The notes: generated by a model from the sequence alone, not told the origin. Positions 45,628-55,342 are shown, numbered from the stretch's first letter. The stretch is 64,000 nucleotides of DNA from CAWKMN01 sp963850765 (GCA_963850765.1 CAWKMN010000005.1:1-64000); one strand, 5' to 3'. Numbers and translations are program-made.

Positions 45628-46131
45628 TTGGGACGCTATATCGGTATCCCGCTGCTCCTGCTGGCGGCTATCCTGGATGCGACCTTGATGGCCGAGTTAC
45701 GCATTGGCGGCGGCGCGCCCGATCTGGTCTTTCTGCTGGTCGTGTCGTGGGCGCTGCTTTCCAGCGTGCAGGAAGCGATGATGTGGGCGGTGATCGGCGG
45801 CGTGCTGAAAGACACCCTGTCGATCGCGCCGCTGGGCACGTCGGCGCTGGGGATGGTCGTGGTGGCGTTCGCTGCGGACTCGATCTTCGGCACCGTGCGC
45901 CGCAACAACTGGATCGTCCCGCCGCTGGTCGCCGCGGGCGGCACCGTGATCTATCACCTGGGGATTCTGACGGTGCTGCAAATTGCGGGTTATGGACTGT
46001 CGATCGGCCAGAGCCTCTTGTATGTGACCCTGCCGACGATGATCTACAATCTGCTGCTGATCCTGCCGGTGTTTCGCGCGGTGGGGTTGATTTACCAATG
46101 GCTGACGCCGCGGCGGGTGCGGCTAGAGTAA
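45628..46131 (+). CDS. mreD: Rod-shape-determining protein MreD
   Basis: 167 residues with four to five TM helices (YIGIPLLLLAAILDATLMAELRI, LVFLLVVSWALLSS, GMVVVAFAADSIF, PPLVAAGGTVIYHLGILTVLQIAGY) and the GVLKDTLSIAPLGTSALGM loop typical of MreD. The only start in this frame is TTG 45628, with no good ribosome-binding site. An ATG at 45618 lies one base out of frame; removal of one G near 45630 would give MAPFGRYIG, so a single-base error at the start is possible. It lies between mreC and mrdA. Confidence 0.9.
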   Translation: MGRYIGIPLLLLAAILDATLMAELRIGGGAPDLVFLLVVSWALLSSVQEAMMWAVIGGVLKDTLSIAPLGTSALGMVVVAFAADSIFGTVRRNNWIVPPLVAAGGTVIYHLGILTVLQIAGYGLSIGQSLLYVTLPTMIYNLLLILPVFRAVGLIYQWLTPRRVRLE

Positions 46132-46163
46132 CTGTAAGTTGAGAGTTGGATGAGGTTGCAGCG

Positions 46164-48500
46164 ATGAACGACCGGCAAATCCTACCGTTTCAGGGCTTGC
46201 GGCTGGTACTGTTCCAGGCGATCGTGATCTGTTCGCTGTTGGTGCTGGTGATCCGCATGGCGGATTTGCAGTTTGCGCGGGGTGAGCAGTTCCAGACGGA
46301 CGCCGAAGAAAACCGTTTGCAGGTGGTGTTGGAACCGGCCCCTCGCGGCGCGATTCTGGATCGCTTTGGGACGGCGCTCGCGAAGAACGATCCCGCCTAT
46401 AACGTCACGATTGTTCCGGCATCCCTGCCGGATGATCCGGTCGGTGTGGAAGACGTCTATAACCGGCTGTCCGCACTGATCGACGTGCCGGCGACGCGCG
46501 CCGTGGCCGACGCGGCGGGCCGCACCGACGAGCGCAGCCTCGATGAGATGGTGCAAGAAGGTCGCGGTATCGCGCCCTACCGCGCCGTGACGGTGGCGAC
46601 CGACGTGCCCTTTGAGGCGGCCGGGCAGATCCTCGAACAGGCGGCGCTGCTGCCAGGGGTTAACGTGCAGGTCGCTTCGGTGCGCCAGTATCCCACCGGG
46701 GCACTGACGTCCCATCTGGTCGGCTACCTGGGGCCGATCGGCCCGGAAGAAGAGATGGCGCTGCGCGAGTTGGGTTACGACCCGGCCTTCGACCGCATCG
46801 GCTATGCCGGGATCGAGGCGTATTTCGAGAACGAACTCGCAGGCGAACGCGGCACGGAAACCTGGGTGGTGGATGTGGCCGGGCGGCAGCTTCAGTTGGT
46901 AGATGAAAAGCAGCGCGAAGCCGGGTACACCGTGCAGATGACGCTGGATGTGGAGCTTCAGCAGGCGGCACAGGAAGCCCTCACCCGGCGGATCAATATC
47001 ATCAACGCCGACGCGCAGCGGTTGGTCACGCAGCAGGGCGTCGTGATCGCGATGAACCCGTCCAACGGCGAAATCCTGGCGATGGTCAGCTGGCCGACCT
47101 ACGACAATACCCGCTTCGCCCGCGTGATCGACGGCGAGTATTACCTGGGGTTGGAAGCCGATCCGCTGCGCCCGCTGGTGAACCATGCGATCAGCGCGCT
47201 TTATCCGCCCGGCTCCGTGTGGAAGCTCGTCACGGCGACAGGGGTATTGGAAGAAGACGTGATTTCGCCCACCACCCAGTTGTTGGACGAGGGGCGGCTG
47301 GTGCTGCCCAATGCCTTTGCGCCGCGCGATGTCGGCCTGAGCCAGACCTTTGTCTGCTGGAACCGTAATGGGCACGGGCTGGTCGATATGCTCCGGGGAA
47401 TCTCCCAAAGCTGCGATGTGTATTTTTATCAGGTTGGCGGGGGAAACCCGGCTGTTGATCGAAACACGCTGCGCGAAGGGGGGCTGGGCGTGTTTGATCT
47501 CTACCGCTGGGGCACGACCTTCGGCGTTGGGTCCGAGTTGGGCGTCGAACTGCCCGGCGAACTGGCCGGGCGTATGCCCGAGCGCCAGTGGAAGCGCCGC
47601 AACCGCGGCGAAAGCTGGTCCACCGGGGATACCTACAACGCGGCGTTCGGGCAGGGTTACGTGACTATCACGCCGCTGCAGCTGATCAACGCGGTGGCGG
47701 CGCTGGCTAACGGTGGCACGCTCTACCAGCCGACCATCGTCAAGAACCTGCAAGACGCCAACGGCAACATTATCCAGGAGTTCAAGCCGCGCATCGCCCG
47801 GACTATTATGCCAAAGCCCGGCGAAGAAATCGTGCTGCTTCTCCAGGAAGATATGCTGATCAACGGCCAGAACAGCCTCGCCTGCCGCTGTGAAGATACC
47901 AGTGAGTGGTACGATCCGGCGCTGTGCGATCCCGAAAACTATGTAGGGCAGTATGACAGCGACCCGACGGATGATGGGGAAGACAACTCCGTGGCCGAAG
48001 AGGATCTTGTCCGCTACCGGGTGAATGTGCCCTACAACTACCCGTTTAACGCGGGCATCTGCGACGACCTGGAATTTAACGATCTGGGACGCGAAAGTAT
48101 TTTCCAGCGCGGGCATGCCTATTTCCCACCTTTCGCCAGCGCCGACACGATCGGCTGGATCCAGCGCGGCATGCGCGAAGTGGTCATCAGCGGCACGTCG
48201 TCCGAGGCGGCGATGATCTCCCTGGAAAGTGACGCGATGCCGCTGCCCTATGTCAACGAGGCGGGCAAAACCGGCACGGCGGAATACTGCGACGACATCG
48301 CGTTCCCGCTGGGGCTGTGCGTGCAGGGACAGTGGCCGTCCCACGGGTGGTATGTCGGCTATGCCCCCTACGAAAACCCGGAGATCATCGTGATCGCGTT
48401 TATCTACAACGGCGGTGAAGGTGCGCTGGTCGCCACGCCGATCGTGCGCGAGGTGATGAACGCCTATTTCACGCTCAAGGCGCAGCGCGGGCAGCAGTAG
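46164..48500 (+). CDS. mrdA: Penicillin-binding protein 2 (elongation transpeptidase)
   Basis: 778 residues. One TM helix (about 12-34), a dimerisation/pedestal domain (about 40-230, with APRGAILDRFG) and a transpeptidase domain with Ser351 of SVWK in YPPGSVWK, SQSCDVYFY (SxD/N motif) and KTGTAEY. An insertion with several Cys residues (SLACRCEDTSEWYDPALC, and GICDDLEFND) sits before the KTG motif and is unusual for PBP2. It cross-links peptidoglycan of the side wall with MreBCD. ATG 46164 follows GGATGAGG. rodA, the usual partner, does not follow. Confidence 0.92.
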   Translation: MNDRQILPFQGLRLVLFQAIVICSLLVLVIRMADLQFARGEQFQTDAEENRLQVVLEPAPRGAILDRFGTALAKNDPAYNVTIVPASLPDDPVGVEDVYNRLSALIDVPATRAVADAAGRTDERSLDEMVQEGRGIAPYRAVTVATDVPFEAAGQILEQAALLPGVNVQVASVRQYPTGALTSHLVGYLGPIGPEEEMALRELGYDPAFDRIGYAGIEAYFENELAGERGTETWVVDVAGRQLQLVDEKQREAGYTVQMTLDVELQQAAQEALTRRINIINADAQRLVTQQGVVIAMNPSNGEILAMVSWPTYDNTRFARVIDGEYYLGLEADPLRPLVNHAISALYPPGSVWKLVTATGVLEEDVISPTTQLLDEGRLVLPNAFAPRDVGLSQTFVCWNRNGHGLVDMLRGISQSCDVYFYQVGGGNPAVDRNTLREGGLGVFDLYRWGTTFGVGSELGVELPGELAGRMPERQWKRRNRGESWSTGDTYNAAFGQGYVTITPLQLINAVAALANGGTLYQPTIVKNLQDANGNIIQEFKPRIARTIMPKPGEEIVLLLQEDMLINGQNSLACRCEDTSEWYDPALCDPENYVGQYDSDPTDDGEDNSVAEEDLVRYRVNVPYNYPFNAGICDDLEFNDLGRESIFQRGHAYFPPFASADTIGWIQRGMREVVISGTSSEAAMISLESDAMPLPYVNEAGKTGTAEYCDDIAFPLGLCVQGQWPSHGWYVGYAPYENPEIIVIAFIYNGGEGALVATPIVREVMNAYFTLKAQRGQQ

Positions 48501-48577
48501 CGGGAAGGCAGCAATCAGCTTTCCGCGGTCGGCTCGATTGAGCAAATGCATATTTACCGTTAGATGCGGTAACGCCT

Positions 48578-48630
48578 GTAGGGGCGACCCACCGGGTCGC
48601 CCTGGGCGGGCTATGTTAGCCCGCCCCTAC
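48578..48630. repeat. 50-bp GTAGGGGCG palindrome
   Basis: GTAGGGGCGACCCACCGGG...CTATGTTAGCCCGCCCCTAC; begins GTAGGGGCG and ends CGCCCCTAC. Nothing else is visible in 48501-48762. Confidence 0.7.
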
Positions 48631-48762
48631 ATGAGCGCTCACATTGCCGCATTTAAAAGTAAAAGAGCATAAGCTCAATGTCTTGTGCGCTCTCGTTGCA
48701 CCGGGAGCACACAGGGATGCTCCCCTACGGCAGACGGACCACTGCCCACTGTGAGCTGTCTA

Positions 48763-49518
48763 CTATCGACTCTGCCACACCTCATACGCGCCGAGCATGA
48801 TGAATTCCACCAGCAGCAGCGCCGCCAGCAGCGTGGCGACCGCTGTCAGGCCGATCAGCAGGTAAGCGCGCAGGTTAACCTGCGTGAGCAGCGCCACGAC
48901 GAGCATATCCAGCAGCAAGGCGACAACCAGCACGCCGCCCGCGATCGTCAGCAGACGCAGCGAGCGGTGCGCAGCCTGCCCCGCGACAACCCACAACCCC
49001 GCGCCCAACAGCATCAGCACGACGCCCGGCAAGAACTGCACGATCAACCCCGCCTGACCGTTCAGGCTGCCCACGTTCACAATTGGAATGCTGCATACCA
49101 CCGTGCGCGGGCTGTAAATGGAATACGCCAGATCGACTGGCTGGACATGCACGCGCATAAAATCACCGGAGACTCCGGTCGCGCGCACCGTGCAGCCCGT
49201 ATGGACGCCTTCGCCGCCGTTCAGGTTCACAAAACATTCACCATAGTCGAGGGCGAGCGTATGCAGCGCCGTATCAGTATTGGTGACGCTGAGTTTGACC
49301 GTGCCCCGCTCGCCGTCGGACAGGGCCGGCGGACAGCGAACCTCCTCCGGCTCAGAGAACGGCATCGGGTAGGCATCGAGCGCGACATCGACCTCGAACA
49401 CGCGGGTTTCGAGTTCCTGATCGGTGCGGTGCAGCAGCCAGTACAACGACACTGCGCTGCCGATCACAAACAGAACCACCGCGAGGCCGGTCATCCATCG
49501 TCGGGTAGGCGGGTGCAT
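48763..49518 (-). CDS. Membrane protein with outer beta domain
   Basis: 251 residues, not recognised. TM1 about 9-29, an outer domain (30-155) with four Cys residues (VRCPP, YGECF, TGCTV, VVCSI), then three TM helices (LIVQFLPGVVLMLLGAGLWVVAG, LLTIAGGVLVVALLLDMLVVALL, YLLIGLTAVATLLAALLLVEFIMLG). It lies 67 bases after the next gene upstream (49586-50077), and both follow the lytic transglycosylase, so the three are probably one operon concerned with the envelope. ATG 49518 follows AGGGGGA. Confidence 0.65.
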   Translation of the reverse strand: MHPPTRRWMTGLAVVLFVIGSAVSLYWLLHRTDQELETRVFEVDVALDAYPMPFSEPEEVRCPPALSDGERGTVKLSVTNTDTALHTLALDYGECFVNLNGGEGVHTGCTVRATGVSGDFMRVHVQPVDLAYSIYSPRTVVCSIPIVNVGSLNGQAGLIVQFLPGVVLMLLGAGLWVVAGQAAHRSLRLLTIAGGVLVVALLLDMLVVALLTQVNLRAYLLIGLTAVATLLAALLLVEFIMLGAYEVWQSR

Positions 49519-49585
49519 CAGTGAATCCCCCTGGTTTGGTGAAAGTTCTGCGCGGAGTATAGGCCGGTCCGGGGTGGGGCGCGAG

Positions 49586-50077
49586 TCAGCCTGTCAGCAG
49601 GGTATGCTCAACCACGAGATAAACCAGCACCATGAACAGCACCAGCGCCAGCACCGACGGCGCGACCATCAGCGCCAGCCGCAGATTGGCCTCCGGTACA
49701 AAGACCGTGGCTCCTATGCTCAGCAGCAGACAGAAGACGATCGCGCTGCCATACGCCGTCCAGACGTGGGCGGAGGGAGCATCGGGGCGGCCGCCGAGAA
49801 ACCACAGCGCGCCGCCGGATGACAGCGCCGCCAACCCGACGAGAAATCCGCCGATGACAAAACGCGACCCGGCCTGATCGATGCCCCGAATCAGCGGCGG
49901 GAGCGGAGTCGGGCCGGTCGTAGGCCGTCGCGGCATAAAGGCGGTGTCGATGATCAGCCGGTGCTGGAATTCCTGCGCGACTCGACCGACCAGCGCCAGC
50001 AGCACGACCGTTACTCCCAGGATGAACAGGGTCAGCGCGTAGGAGGTGAGCAGGCGGCGGGTCGGGTCCTGGGCCAT
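49586..50077 (-). CDS. Four-TM membrane protein
   Basis: 163 residues, not recognised. TM helices at about 10-32 (LTSYALTLFILGVTVVLLALVG), 72-92, 105-125 and 132-155, with an outer Pro-rich loop (MPRRPTTGPTPLPPLIRG). CAGGAA precedes the ATG at 50077. It starts 15 bases after the lytic transglycosylase stop and is likely co-expressed with it. No catalytic or binding motif is visible. Confidence 0.65.
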   Translation of the reverse strand: MAQDPTRRLLTSYALTLFILGVTVVLLALVGRVAQEFQHRLIIDTAFMPRRPTTGPTPLPPLIRGIDQAGSRFVIGGFLVGLAALSSGGALWFLGGRPDAPSAHVWTAYGSAIVFCLLLSIGATVFVPEANLRLALMVAPSVLALVLFMVLVYLVVEHTLLTG

Positions 50078-50092
50078 GGCAATTCCTGTTTT

Positions 50093-52529
50093 TTAAGTCG
50101 TACCGTAAAGCTCGCGGTAGACGTTGTACTGCTCGTAGATGCGGCGCACATAGGTGCGCGTCTCGTCGTAGCTGATGGCCTGGACGAACAGATCCAGGTC
50201 CGGGCCGGAGATGCTGAGCCACTGGGTCGCGTTGCCAGGACCGCCATTGTAGCCGGCCAGCGCCGCATAGGGCAGGCCGTCCATCATATCCATCACATAC
50301 CGCAGATAGTATGCGCCAAACTTGACGTTGATATAGGGCCGGTAGACGTCGCTGTTCTGGTAGTTCGGCCAGCCCAGCCGATCCGCGATCCACTGCCCGG
50401 TATCGGGGATGATCTGCATCAATCCCTGTGCAGCGGCGTAGGACGTGGCGAATCCCTCAAACAGGCTCTCCTGCCGGATCAGCGAGAACATCAGCAGGGG
50501 ATCGAGAGCGTTTTCGGCAGCAGCGGGCAGCACGAGCTCTTTGTAATAGGCGGGATAGCGCAGCCGCGCGATGTAGGACGGGGCCTGCGTGGTATCCACC
50601 CCCGCGTCGGTGATCAGGTCGGCGGCCGCGTTGATCGAGAGCCTGTACAGGCCCAGGTCGCGGAAATAGATCGCCAACTGGTAGGTGGCCAGCGGGTCGT
50701 CCTGCATAGCGATGCGCAGGGCATCGAACTCCATCTCGGCGGCTTCATAGGCAGTGGTGGACGCACCAACTATCAGCAACTCACGGCCCCGGATCATGCG
50801 CGGATCGTTCTCCAGCGTTTCGCTCAGGGGATAGAGCGCCTCGGTCTGGGTGATGCCAAACGTCGAGCGCAGCCACGCCTCGGCTTCGGTTAGCTGCGCG
50901 GACTCGTCAAACTCAAACACGGTGCCGGCTGGCGGCTGGAACGGTTCGCGCCCGGTGAGCAGGTCGTTGGCGCGGATGCTGTAGTAGCCGCCGGGGTCGG
51001 CGCTGGCGGCCGCCTGGAACGCCTGCGCGGCGAGATCGGGCTTGTTATCGGCCTGATACAGCCGCCCCACCCACAGATATGCCGCGGCTTTCAGTTCCCC
51101 CGTGCCGATCTCGGCCAGCCGCCCGAACAACTGCGCGGCCATCGCCGATGTTGTCGGCGTTGTAGGCCATCGTCGCGCCCATGAACAGCCCTTCCTGCGC
51201 CCGTTCCGTGGTGGGGAACATCTGGCCCAGGATGTCGAAGGTTGCCAGCGCGGACTCGGTATTGCCGAGCGTGCTGTAAAGATAGCCGGCCCGCCAGAGC
51301 GCCTCTGCGCCCTGCGGCACGTCGGGATGCTGAGTCGCCAACGCGGAATACTTCTCGATCGCCCCGGTGATGTCATTGCTTAGGAACAGGGTGCGGCCCT
51401 GTTCGAGCCATGCATCGCCAAAAGCCGGATCGTTGGGATAGGTGTCGATGATCGTCTGGAAGGTCGTCAGCGCGGCCTGGTTGTTCCCCACGCCGCGATA
51501 CGACTCTCCGAGCATCATCAGCAGTTCAGGCGACTGCGCGCCCTCGTCGCTGATCGCCGTGTTGAGCGCTTGAATCGCGGCGTTGTAATCTTCGTTGTAG
51601 TAATCAATCCGTCCCTGCTGCGCCGCCTCGATCTCAAGTTCCGCGCCAAGCAGCACCCCAAGCGCCTGATAGGCTTGCTCGCTGGCCGGGTAGTCATTCA
51701 CGATCCGCTGCAAGCGTGTATAGCCGCCCGCGAAGTCGCCCGAGTCCAGCAGGACCCGCGCGGCCTGATAGTCAATGCTGGCGCGATAGAAGCTGTTTTC
51801 GGCAAAGGCGAGGATCGCGTCGTACTGGGCGACGGCCTGGTCCGGCTGCCCGGCGTTGAGATAGCCGGCGGCGACTCGCTCGCGCAGCGACGCCAGCGAC
51901 GACGATTCGCGGGTGGCGTCGGCGGCTTTCGTGTAGGCATTCAGGGACTGCTGCGGCTCACCCAGCGCGAGATACGCATCGCCGACGCGCTCGTGGACGT
52001 AGCTGTCGATCAGGCCCGGGCGCAGGGTCAGGTACGCGTTGAAATCGGTGATCGCCAGCATCCACTCGCTCAGGCCGAGATAGGCATCGCCGCGCAGGAA
52101 CATGGCGTGTGCGCGGCGCGGATCTTCGGGAAACGAGTCGATGAATGCAGTCAGTGCCTCAGCCGCCTGAGCGTATAGTCCTTCGCGCAGGGCCGCCTCG
52201 CCCTGGCCGTACATCGCCCCGGCGCGCAGTTCGGGGTCGGCATCTTCCTGAACGATGACCGCCTCGAAAAACGTCACCGCGGTTTCATAATCGCCGTTGC
52301 GCAGGGCGCTTTGAGCATCCTGAAAGGCGACCTGGGGCGGCAGGGTGGCCGTCGGGACGATCTGCGGTGTTGGCGTGATATAGGGCACTGTCGGCGTGGA
52401 GAGATTGAGCAGTGCCGGGTTGCTCGGCGTGGCCGTGATGACCAGCGGCTTAGGCTCCTGGGCGGCGTTGCAGGCCAGCGCCGCGACGAACAGCAGACAG
52501 GCGGGTATCAATAGGCGTATGGTTTTCAT
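50093..52529 (-). CDS. Lipoprotein lytic transglycosylase with TPR array (one frameshift)
   Basis: About 811 residues after joining two frames near 51150. Lipobox VAALAC at the N-terminus, a Pro/Thr linker (TPTVPYITPTPQIVPTATLPP), a long series of TPR units (about 65-470, e.g. AAFQEAL-like QSALRNGDYETAVTFFEAVI), then an Slt-type domain with the catalytic Glu in IRQESLFEG, AAQGLMQIIP and AGYNGGPGNATQW. It cleaves peptidoglycan glycan strands at the outer face. The upstream frame ends TMAYNADNI, the downstream one goes on SAMAAQLFGRLAE. It heads the operon with two small membrane proteins and probably serves cell elongation with mreBCD. The frameshift is likely a sequence error. Confidence 0.85.
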
Positions 52530-52609
52530 GCGGCGATTATCGCGGGGCGGGGGGAGATTGTCAACCGGACACGGCGGCTCCGACGAGCAACCGGCGGGAT
52601 GAAGTCAGG

Positions 52610-52873
52610 TTAAGCGGCAGAGACGGCGACGACCTTCACCGGCGTGCCGAGCCGCTGCATGAAATCCTGGCAGACTTCCCAGGTGAGCGGGAAGTATTGC
52701 GTATCAGCTCCGGCCAGATACATCACGATGTCCATCAGCATGTCTGTATCTTCATCAGGACCGAAACCGCCCTCGACGAGGCTGTTTTCTGCCCACTTGA
52801 CCAGATCGGGCAGTGTGATTGTATTGTTGAGATAGGCGAGCAGCTTGGCGCTAACGTGTTTGCGGATGATCAT
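52610..52873 (-). CDS. Small acidic protein, second gene of an overlapping pair
   Basis: 87 residues from ATG 52873 (AGGAGA six bases upstream); ATG 52891 is the alternative. The sequence IRKHVSAKLLAYLNNTITLPDLVKWAENSLVEGG looks like a helical bundle, followed by GPDEDTDMLMDIVMYLAGADTQYFPLTWE. It overlaps the preceding small gene by 23 bases, and that gene starts 8 bases after the glycosyltransferase, so all three are probably one message. Similar short proteins are found in Chloroflexota and cyanobacteria without a known function. A toxin-antitoxin or regulatory pair is possible but unproven. Confidence 0.6.
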   Translation of the reverse strand: MIIRKHVSAKLLAYLNNTITLPDLVKWAENSLVEGGFGPDEDTDMLMDIVMYLAGADTQYFPLTWEVCQDFMQRLGTPVKVVAVSAA

Positions 52874-53138
52874 CGTTTTCTCCTGGCTCATTGCTGTCGT
52901 GGCGGATGATTTGGTGTCCTGTGTCCTCCGGGTATTTTTGGTGGTATTCGACCAACTCACCATTGTCGTTGAAAATCTGCTGGACCACTTGCAGCGTATT
53001 TTCATCTGCATCCACTATCTTGATTATACGCTGTAATCCGCCGACCTGACCTTTGCGATCACGCCAATAGCGCCGTCCCCCGCCGGGCAGGTCTTCCCAA
53101 TTTGGATATTCTTTTTCGTTTTGGCGGCGATTCGCCAT
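52851..53138 (-). CDS. Small charged protein, first gene of an overlapping pair
   Basis: 95 residues, charged and without TM segments: YPNWEDLPGGGRRYWRDRKGQ, then KIVDADENTLQVVQQIFNDNG and HQKYPEDTGHQ. The middle looks like a short beta-sheet with a DxEN turn. The 3' end overlaps the start of the 87-residue gene by 23 bases, which implies translational coupling. The start ATG 53138 has AGAGGAG close upstream. Function unknown. Confidence 0.6.
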   Translation of the reverse strand: MANRRQNEKEYPNWEDLPGGGRRYWRDRKGQVGGLQRIIKIVDADENTLQVVQQIFNDNGELVEYHQKYPEDTGHQIIRHDSNEPGENDDHPQTR

Positions 53139-53146
53139 AGTCTCCT

Positions 53147-55246
53147 CTATTCTGCCTCTGCCTGCCCCAGGATCAGCGTGGGCGTGAAGGTTGTCTCATC
53201 CCCACTGGGCACGCGGAAGATTGCCTGAATGCCCACGGTGCCATCCTCGCGCACCCGCACCGGATCGAACAGCCCCAGGTCGAGCGAGAACGGCCCGGCA
53301 GAGTCGAGCGGCAGTGACAGGTTGAGGCGCTGCACCATCGTATCGCCCGCGGCCCACGTCAGCCCGGAGACGGCGTGCCCCTGGTCTTCCGCCACCGTCG
53401 CGCCGTTAGCGTCGATTACATGCACGACGGGCAAAAACGACCAGATGCCGCGCTCTGGGTGCAGCGCTTCGATCCGCCAGAACGTATCGAGCGTAACCGC
53501 TGCGCCTGGAGTGAGATCGCCGTCCAGGGTCCAGCCGATGAAGCTCACGTCGATGTCGGACGGGATGCCGGCGGGGTGCTCGATGCGCAGATCGGTGGGC
53601 ATCACGCGCCAAATCGTGATACGGGTATTGTCGTCCAGCACCAGCGGCGATCCGGCTGGGGATGCGTAGGGCGGCACGATCGGAGGTGGATCGCCGGGCT
53701 TCTCGAACAGCACGTAGAGTCCACCCTGCGGCGGGACGAGCGCGGCGCGGCCATAGGTATAGGTGTCCTCGGTGCGGAAATTCCGTCCGACCAGGGCGAT
53801 TGGCGTCCATTCGGGCATGCGCGAAAACACGGCCAGATCGGGTGCGCCCGCGTCGATCAGCCGTTCCCGCAGGGCCGACGCCTCTTCGAGCGGAAGCGTT
53901 TCGGGCAGGTCCTCGCCGGGATAGGCGGCGGTGTTCTGCGCAAAGCGGATCGTGTTCAGGCCGTTGATCCCGGCCGTGACGGCGATCAGGCCCGCCAGGA
54001 GGATCCATCCTGGCCGGCGGAAGGTCAGCCGCTGTTCGATGAGCCAGTCCGCGCCCCACGCGGCGAGTCCATGCCCGGCGGGGATGGTCAGCAGCAGGTA
54101 AAACGGATGCACGAGGCGCGAGACATAGCTCATCATCAGCACGGGCAGCAGGAACCAGACGAGGAAAATAATGCTCACCACAGAGGGCACAGAGAGCATA
54201 GAGATTCTTGAGGAAAAAGAATGAACCGCAGAGACGCAGAGAACGCGGAGATTCTTAAGAGAGCGCGGAATGTAGGGGCGGGTTAACAAACCCGCCCTGT
54301 TTTCAGATGAATAAGCCGATTGATTCAGATATAGATTGGTCAGTGCCCGCACGATGCCGAGTGCAATCGCCAGCACCCACAGGGCATGTATCGCGTCGCT
54401 CAGCGCGTCGCGGCGGGCGGTATCGCGGGCAGGGGCTTGTTCCCCGCGCTCGTCCGCATAGCCGCCACCGGTCACGAGTCGCAGGGCATGGCCGAGCGCC
54501 TCTCCAGAGAGCTTCGCCGGGCCCGACGCGAACTGATCGGCGCGGGCGGACGTGTCGTCCCACTGGCGCGCCAATCCGATCCCGTACAGCGCCATCAACA
54601 CGGCGAAGATCGCCGCGCCCAGGATTAGCGGCCGCTTCGGAATTCGCCGCCAGAACAGCACAATCAGCAGGCCGACCGGCGCGATCAGCGTATAGGCCAG
54701 CAGATAGGTATGCGCGAACAGCGCCAGCCCGATCAGCGCGATCAGGGTGCGCCGGGCAGGATGCCGCGTCTGCCCGGTCAGGACCGGGACGAGCGCCCAG
54801 AAGATCAGGCAGACGAAAAACGGCGCGAAACTCTGCACCCAGGTGCGGCGGCTGTCTTCGATGATCCACGGGTTGGCGGCGAACAGGGTCGCTCCGATCA
54901 GCGCGGGCCGCGTGCCGATCAGCCAGCGCAGCGCGCGATAGGCCAGCCAGATCGCGACGGTGTTCAGGATCAGGGTGGCGGCATAGGCGGCGACAGGATG
55001 TCGGACCAGGGCGATCAGCGGCGCGAACAGGTAGCCGGTCAGCGGCGGGTTGGCGAACAGGACCGACGTGCCCTGTCCGGCCAGCGGAAACTCGCCCGCG
55101 TCGAGGGTCTGGATCGCCTGCCAGATCGGGTAGACCTGATCGACGTTGACCTCAATATCGCCCATATGCTGGAAGCGCAGCGACGCGCCCACCGCGACAA
55201 TCGCGATCAGCGCCAGCCGCTCCCAGGGGGTAAACAAATGCCGCAT
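53147..55246 (-). CDS. GT39-like membrane glycosyltransferase with in-frame repeat insertion
   Basis: 699 residues with about 11 TM helices. The first outer loop has the acid residue region VNVDQVYPIW typical of ArnT/PMT-like lipid-sugar-dependent transferases; the C-terminal 200 residues form an outer beta domain. Residues about 315-357 are encoded by ACCACAGAG and GTAGGGGCG repeats (54177-54304) and read as a Ser/Arg-rich loop (AYSSENRAGLLTRPYIPRS and on) between two TM helices, so the ancestral protein was probably about 43 residues shorter. It most likely glycosylates a surface protein or lipid. The ATG lies 226 bases upstream of rplY, divergently. Two small genes follow within 8 bases. 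Confidence 0.78.
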   Translation of the reverse strand: MRHLFTPWERLALIAIVAVGASLRFQHMGDIEVNVDQVYPIWQAIQTLDAGEFPLAGQGTSVLFANPPLTGYLFAPLIALVRHPVAAYAATLILNTVAIWLAYRALRWLIGTRPALIGATLFAANPWIIEDSRRTWVQSFAPFFVCLIFWALVPVLTGQTRHPARRTLIALIGLALFAHTYLLAYTLIAPVGLLIVLFWRRIPKRPLILGAAIFAVLMALYGIGLARQWDDTSARADQFASGPAKLSGEALGHALRLVTGGGYADERGEQAPARDTARRDALSDAIHALWVLAIALGIVRALTNLYLNQSAYSSENRAGLLTRPYIPRSLKNLRVLCVSAVHSFSSRISMLSVPSVVSIIFLVWFLLPVLMMSYVSRLVHPFYLLLTIPAGHGLAAWGADWLIEQRLTFRRPGWILLAGLIAVTAGINGLNTIRFAQNTAAYPGEDLPETLPLEEASALRERLIDAGAPDLAVFSRMPEWTPIALVGRNFRTEDTYTYGRAALVPPQGGLYVLFEKPGDPPPIVPPYASPAGSPLVLDDNTRITIWRVMPTDLRIEHPAGIPSDIDVSFIGWTLDGDLTPGAAVTLDTFWRIEALHPERGIWSFLPVVHVIDANGATVAEDQGHAVSGLTWAAGDTMVQRLNLSLPLDSAGPFSLDLGLFDPVRVREDGTVGIQAIFRVPSGDETTFTPTLILGQAEAE
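54177..54304. repeat. Repeat block inside the glycosyltransferase gene
   Basis: CACCACAGAGGGCACAGAGAG (54177-54197 in part), GAACCGCAGAGACGCAGAG (54224-54242) and GTAGGGGCGGGTTAACAAACCCGCCCTG (54272-54299 in part) follow each other. All three are the intergenic repeats seen at 8690, 7921 and 21112. Here they are in frame and free of stops on the coding (minus) strand. Confidence 0.8.
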
Positions 55247-55313
55247 AAAGCCTCCGTTGAGCGGGGGTTATCATAGCGCAGGGACAGACTGGCGTCGAGA
55301 GCGTATCCCACCA

Positions 55314-55342
55314 TTGACGCTTGGCCCGGCCTTGGCTACAAT
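55314..55342 (+). promoter_or_regulatory. Sigma-70-type promoter of rplY
   Basis: TTGACG (55314-55319), 17 bases, TACAAT (55337-55342). Transcription would begin near 55349, giving a leader of about 125 bases before rplY. Confidence 0.7.

Noticed and set aside
46182..48551. A 789-residue open frame on the minus strand
   Set aside because: Antisense to mrdA, whose three transpeptidase motifs are all present; composition is typical of a shadow frame.
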